DNA from: Ignavibacteriales bacterium
Lineage (GTDB): Bacteria; Bacteroidota; Ignavibacteria; UBA10030
Assembly (NCBI GenBank): GCA_016192345.1
Contig: JACPUH010000026.1
Location: 1-47,816, forward strand
DNA length: 47,816 bases
Direction: 5' to 3'
Each line of letters begins with the position of its first letter. Position 1 is the first letter of the stretch. Positions 45,515-47,816 of the stretch are shown here, piece by piece. The position numbers and the translations under genes were made by a program. The notes beneath the pieces are model-generated. The model saw only the letters and a program-made list of their open reading frames with translations, was not told where the DNA came from and made no database searches.

Positions 45515-45754
45515 TCAGGCAAGAACGCCGTCATCCTTGATGCAGTTCATCGGGCAGACCCCCATGGCTTTCCGGATATCCTCTTCCTCGCGTGGGTCGG
45601 TCGGCTGTTCGATGATATAGTAATAGCTTGAATCGTTGCTGTACATGAAGTTTTGGAGGGCGTACGAAAAACAAAGTCCGCAACCATTGCATTCACCCGT
45701 GACATAGTATTTTCCAGGGACGTTTTCTTCAAGTCGTTGGCCGGCTGTCGGCAT
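45515..45754 (-). CDS. Small [4Fe-4S] ferredoxin next to nfnAB
   Basis: 79 residues. Cys22, Cys25 and Cys28 in CNGCGLC and Cys67 or Cys71 in VCPMNC supply one [4Fe-4S] cluster; a second full set is absent. The ATG has AAAGGA upstream. Lying 34 bp ahead of nfnA, it is a natural electron partner of the Nfn complex; this is inference from position. Confidence 0.87.
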   Translation of the reverse strand: MPTAGQRLEENVPGKYYVTGECNGCGLCFSYALQNFMYSNDSSYYYIIEQPTDPREEEDIRKAMGVCPMNCIKDDGVLA

Positions 45755-45969
45755 GGATGGATCCTTTGAAGGTGATGGGAGTACGATGGGTCCACTTCGG
45801 CAAGGAATATGCCAGATAAATTACCGGCGTGGGGAACGGTTTTTCCCCAGAGTTATCACTCCTTGGAACAATCAAACAAGAATCATTCCCACATATGACA
45901 AGAGAATTCCAGGAAATGGTAGAGGCGAAATGGCTGAAGTCGAGTGTTTATTTTTTCAGCACCTCTTCG

Positions 45970-47295
45970 TCATAGTTGGTTGAGCGCATGTTTCAGGTCA
46001 TGCATAATATCCTCCGGTTTTTCCAACCCGATGGAAAGCCGGATACCCCCGGGATCGATCCCGCGGGCGATCTGCTCAGCCGGGGGGATACTGGAATGTG
46101 TCATGGATGCCGGATGTTCGATCAACGTACGGATATTACCCAGGCTTACCGCAAGGGTCATGGTGTACGAGTTCCGGGCGACAAAGTTGACAAACCGTTC
46201 TGCTTTACGGCGTTGTTCTGATGCCGTTCGCGCTTTGGGGACGAAATAGAGCATGGTTCCCGGGGTAAATCGTCCTTCGTAATCATGCATCATCGTATGA
46301 GCGAGAGCGCTCTGTTTGAAGGAATCGAGTCCAGGATAGCGAACAAAGCTGATTCTCCGATCCCGCTCCAGAAACTCTGCTACCACCTGAGCCGTCTGCA
46401 TCTGCTGACGGAAACGGACAGCGAGTGATGGGAGGCCATAGACGAGGATGGGCCATGCGCTCTTGGAGGCAAGAACGCCTCCGAAGTCCTTTCGGTACAT
46501 CAACAAACGGTCGTAACTCCAGCCCGGCCCCACAACGACGCCACCCATATCCGTACCGAACCCACAGATCCCTTTGGTCAAAGACTCTACTACAAAGTCG
46601 ATGCCCGATTCTATGGGACGTTGGCAATACGGCGTGGCAAAGGTATTATCCACGGCTGTGTAGAGGTGATGATCCGGGTGGCGATGCTTGTTGTGTTTCC
46701 CGGCAATGCGGACGACCTGCTGCATGTCGATCAGTTCCATGGTTGGGTTCACAGGCGTCTCGAAATAGAGCATCCGTGTGGAGGGAGTGATTGCGTTATT
46801 GAGTGCGACGGGGTCGTTAAAATCGACCCACTTAACGTGAATCCTGTAGCGCGGCATCCAGTTCTTCAACAGGGAAAAAGTGCAACCGTAGAGCATTTTG
46901 TGCGCGACAATCTCATGGCCGCTCCCCAAGAGGATCCCGCAGAGAGCTGCTACCGCTCCCATGCCGGTGGAAAACGTGACGGCGCAGTCACCCCCTTCAG
47001 CGACAGTGAGGTTTTGTTCGAGAAGATCTTTGTTGGGTTCGCCCAGCCGATCGTAAATATAGATGGGCGCACGGGACTTGACCGCGACATCGTCCACATG
47101 GTGAGCAAACTCCACAAACCCCTGGGCTCCCCGTTTGGTGGAAGAGAGGCGGAACATCGAAGAGGACGAAAGAGGAGGAACAACATGATGACTGTAATCC
47201 CACGCTGGTGTAAAGGTTCTGCCCCAGATCATCTTTGTCTCAGGCGAGTAATTGGCCGTCGCGGTTTTATGGTGTTTTGACTTGTTCTTTTTCAT
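45970..47295 (-). CDS. Divergent Cys/Met-metabolism PLP-dependent enzyme (gamma-lyase/synthase family)
   Basis: 441 residues from the ATG at 47295 with GGAG 7 nt upstream; a 48-codon extension is basic and not family-like. PLP-binding features: YDRLGEPNKDLLE (Tyr81/Arg83) for phosphate, STGMGAVAALCGILLGSG, Asp216 in AVDNTFATPYC, and the Schiff-base Lys241 in ESLTKGICGFG. The usual STKY..GH stretch is altered here to LTKG..GFG, and a His-rich insert (NKHRHPDHH) precedes Asp216. It could be a methionine gamma-lyase, cystathionine enzyme or O-acylhomoserine sulfhydrylase; the exact reaction cannot be set. It is upstream of the ferredoxin/nfn genes on the same strand, with a 215-bp gap, so cotranscription is unclear. 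Confidence 0.85.
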   Translation of the reverse strand: MKKNKSKHHKTATANYSPETKMIWGRTFTPAWDYSHHVVPPLSSSSMFRLSSTKRGAQGFVEFAHHVDDVAVKSRAPIYIYDRLGEPNKDLLEQNLTVAEGGDCAVTFSTGMGAVAALCGILLGSGHEIVAHKMLYGCTFSLLKNWMPRYRIHVKWVDFNDPVALNNAITPSTRMLYFETPVNPTMELIDMQQVVRIAGKHNKHRHPDHHLYTAVDNTFATPYCQRPIESGIDFVVESLTKGICGFGTDMGGVVVGPGWSYDRLLMYRKDFGGVLASKSAWPILVYGLPSLAVRFRQQMQTAQVVAEFLERDRRISFVRYPGLDSFKQSALAHTMMHDYEGRFTPGTMLYFVPKARTASEQRRKAERFVNFVARNSYTMTLAVSLGNIRTLIEHPASMTHSSIPPAEQIARGIDPGGIRLSIGLEKPEDIMHDLKHALNQL

Positions 47296-47577
47296 GCGGC
47301 GTCTCCGGTCCGTTGCTGGAACTGACACTTCTGTGGATGGGATATTGATAGTAGGGAGGGTCAAGTTCTGTGCCATCCGCGCTGTTCCAACTTTTGAGAG
47401 AGGAGGGGGCTTTGAATGGGGATTTGTGGTGTGTGACAACGGTGGGTGAAGAAGGTCCTAGGATTGGAAGGGGGGTTTCCGAAAACGTCCAAGTGTGTCT
47501 CAATCGTGGGAACAAATCGGCGTCGAAAATCTCCTTGCCTTTCGGGGCGATAATCGGTATCTTGGCACTCGCTTGTT

Positions 47578-47604
47578 AAGCCTGTTGCTGCAGAACAGGC
47601 TTTT
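47578..47604. terminator. Terminator-like hairpin near the right edge
   Basis: AAGCCTGTT (47578-47586) pairs with AACAGGCTT (47594-47602) around a 7-nt loop, followed by TT on the plus strand. The 47296-47577 stretch before it has no supported gene. Confidence 0.6.
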
Positions 47605-47630
47605 ATCATCTTAGAGCCGTTCAGCCCGGC

Positions 47631-47656
47631 TTTATCATGGTGGCCATAGTTCAGTC
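47631..47656 (+). repeat. 26-bp direct repeat, copy 1
   Basis: A 26-bp sequence beginning TTTATCATGG and containing the near-palindrome ATGGTGGCCAT is repeated without change at 47791-47816, exactly 160 bp away. Confidence 0.9.
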
Positions 47657-47766
47657 CCAAAATGGCTTGGGTTAACAAGCGAAGCGCAGTTAACTCAAGT
47701 GCCATTTTGAGGATCCCCGCCTGCCTCATGAGAGCTATCGAGGCGGGCAGGCCGCCGAAAGGCGGG
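47657..47766. repeat. Nested inverted repeats between the two direct-repeat copies
   Basis: A long hairpin pairs CAAAATGGC..GGTTAAC (from 47658) with GTTAAC..GCCATTTTG (to 47709). A GC-rich unit follows: CCCGCCT (47716-47722)/AGGCGGG (47741-47747) and CCGCC-GAAA-GGCGG (47752-47765). The GC-rich part resembles the insert found in the tRNA-Pro fragment at 17943-17971. Confidence 0.75.
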
Positions 47767-47790
47767 ATTGGTTGCATCAAAGAGTTTGGT

Positions 47791-47816
47791 TTTATCATGG
47801 TGGCCATAGTTCAGTC
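47791..47816 (+). repeat. 26-bp direct repeat, copy 2 (at the window edge)
   Basis: Identical to 47631-47656 and ending at the last base of the window, so the array may continue beyond it. Confidence 0.9.

Noticed and set aside
47361..47807. Minus-strand open frame of 148 codons at the right edge
   Set aside because: It is made of the direct repeats and hairpins and has no protein character.

Overview
The window (about 47.8 kb, moderately GC-rich) looks like chromosomal DNA from a diderm bacterium of the Bacteroidota/Chlorobiota/Ignavibacteriota group. The evidence is three secreted proteins ending in a Por-type (T9SS type A) sorting domain with the [15 protein letters not shown] signature, an S46 dipeptidyl-peptidase, a DUF4292-type lipoprotein, many lipobox lipoproteins, a TolC/MFP/RND efflux operon and an EnvC-like protein. 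Ignavibacteriota-like is my best guess; that is inference. No prophage, CRISPR array, IS element or rRNA was seen. The right edge ends exactly inside a direct repeat, as expected for a contig broken at a repeat.

Layout. 1-1.8 kb (+): 3' end of an M61-type aminopeptidase with a PDZ domain, then a DUF1624-type multi-pass membrane protein. 1.9-7.3 kb (-): a tight three-gene set (exported protein, metallo-beta-lactamase-fold lipoprotein, class A beta-lactamase-like lipoprotein), then an S46 peptidase lipoprotein and a small membrane protein. 7.5-8.7 kb (+): a TPR / helical-repeat / receiver fusion. 8.8-13.7 kb (-): rdgB, a SemiSWEET-like transporter, radA, a nucleobase deaminase, a coiled-coil/TPR lipoprotein and an ATP-grasp protein. 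13.7-17.5 kb (+): an overlapping three-gene cell-envelope operon (TPR lipoprotein, DUF4292 lipoprotein, degenerate-LytM EnvC-like protein). 17.7-18.2 kb: tRNA-Pro(UGG) and a broken copy of its 3' half. 18.2-25.8 kb (+): response regulator plus MBL hydrolase, heparinase II/III-like lyase plus GH36-type glycosidase, and an M28 peptidase. 26.0-31.3 kb (-): T9SS cargo genes, including a subtilase translationally coupled to a pseudo-receiver. 31.5-38.6 kb (-): Spy/LTxxQ-like protein and a TetR-TolC-MFP-RND efflux operon with a visible promoter and palindromic operator candidate. 39.2-40.1 kb (+): TerC-family membrane protein. 40.2-47.3 kb (-): proton-translocating transhydrogenase (split pntA, pntB), electron-bifurcating transhydrogenase NfnAB with its own ferredoxin, and a divergent Cys/Met-metabolism PLP enzyme. 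47.3-47.8 kb: hairpins and a 26-bp direct repeat.

How the genes work together. Several sets have stop/start overlaps of 4 bp (ATGA or GTGA), implying co-translation: MBL/beta-lactamase-like; TPR/DUF4292/EnvC-like; receiver/MBL; pseudo-receiver/subtilase; SGNH/choice-of-anchor V; pntAB/pntB; and NfnA/NfnB. The most notable systems are (a) two different NAD(P) transhydrogenases side by side, separated by a terminator and a palindrome; (b) a phosphorylation-incompetent receiver coupled to a secreted protease; (c) a TPR-receiver fusion with two internal helical repeats; and (d) a tRNA-Pro 3' fragment whose T-loop is interrupted by a GC-rich palindrome. I did not find a clearly new multi-gene defence or mobile system.
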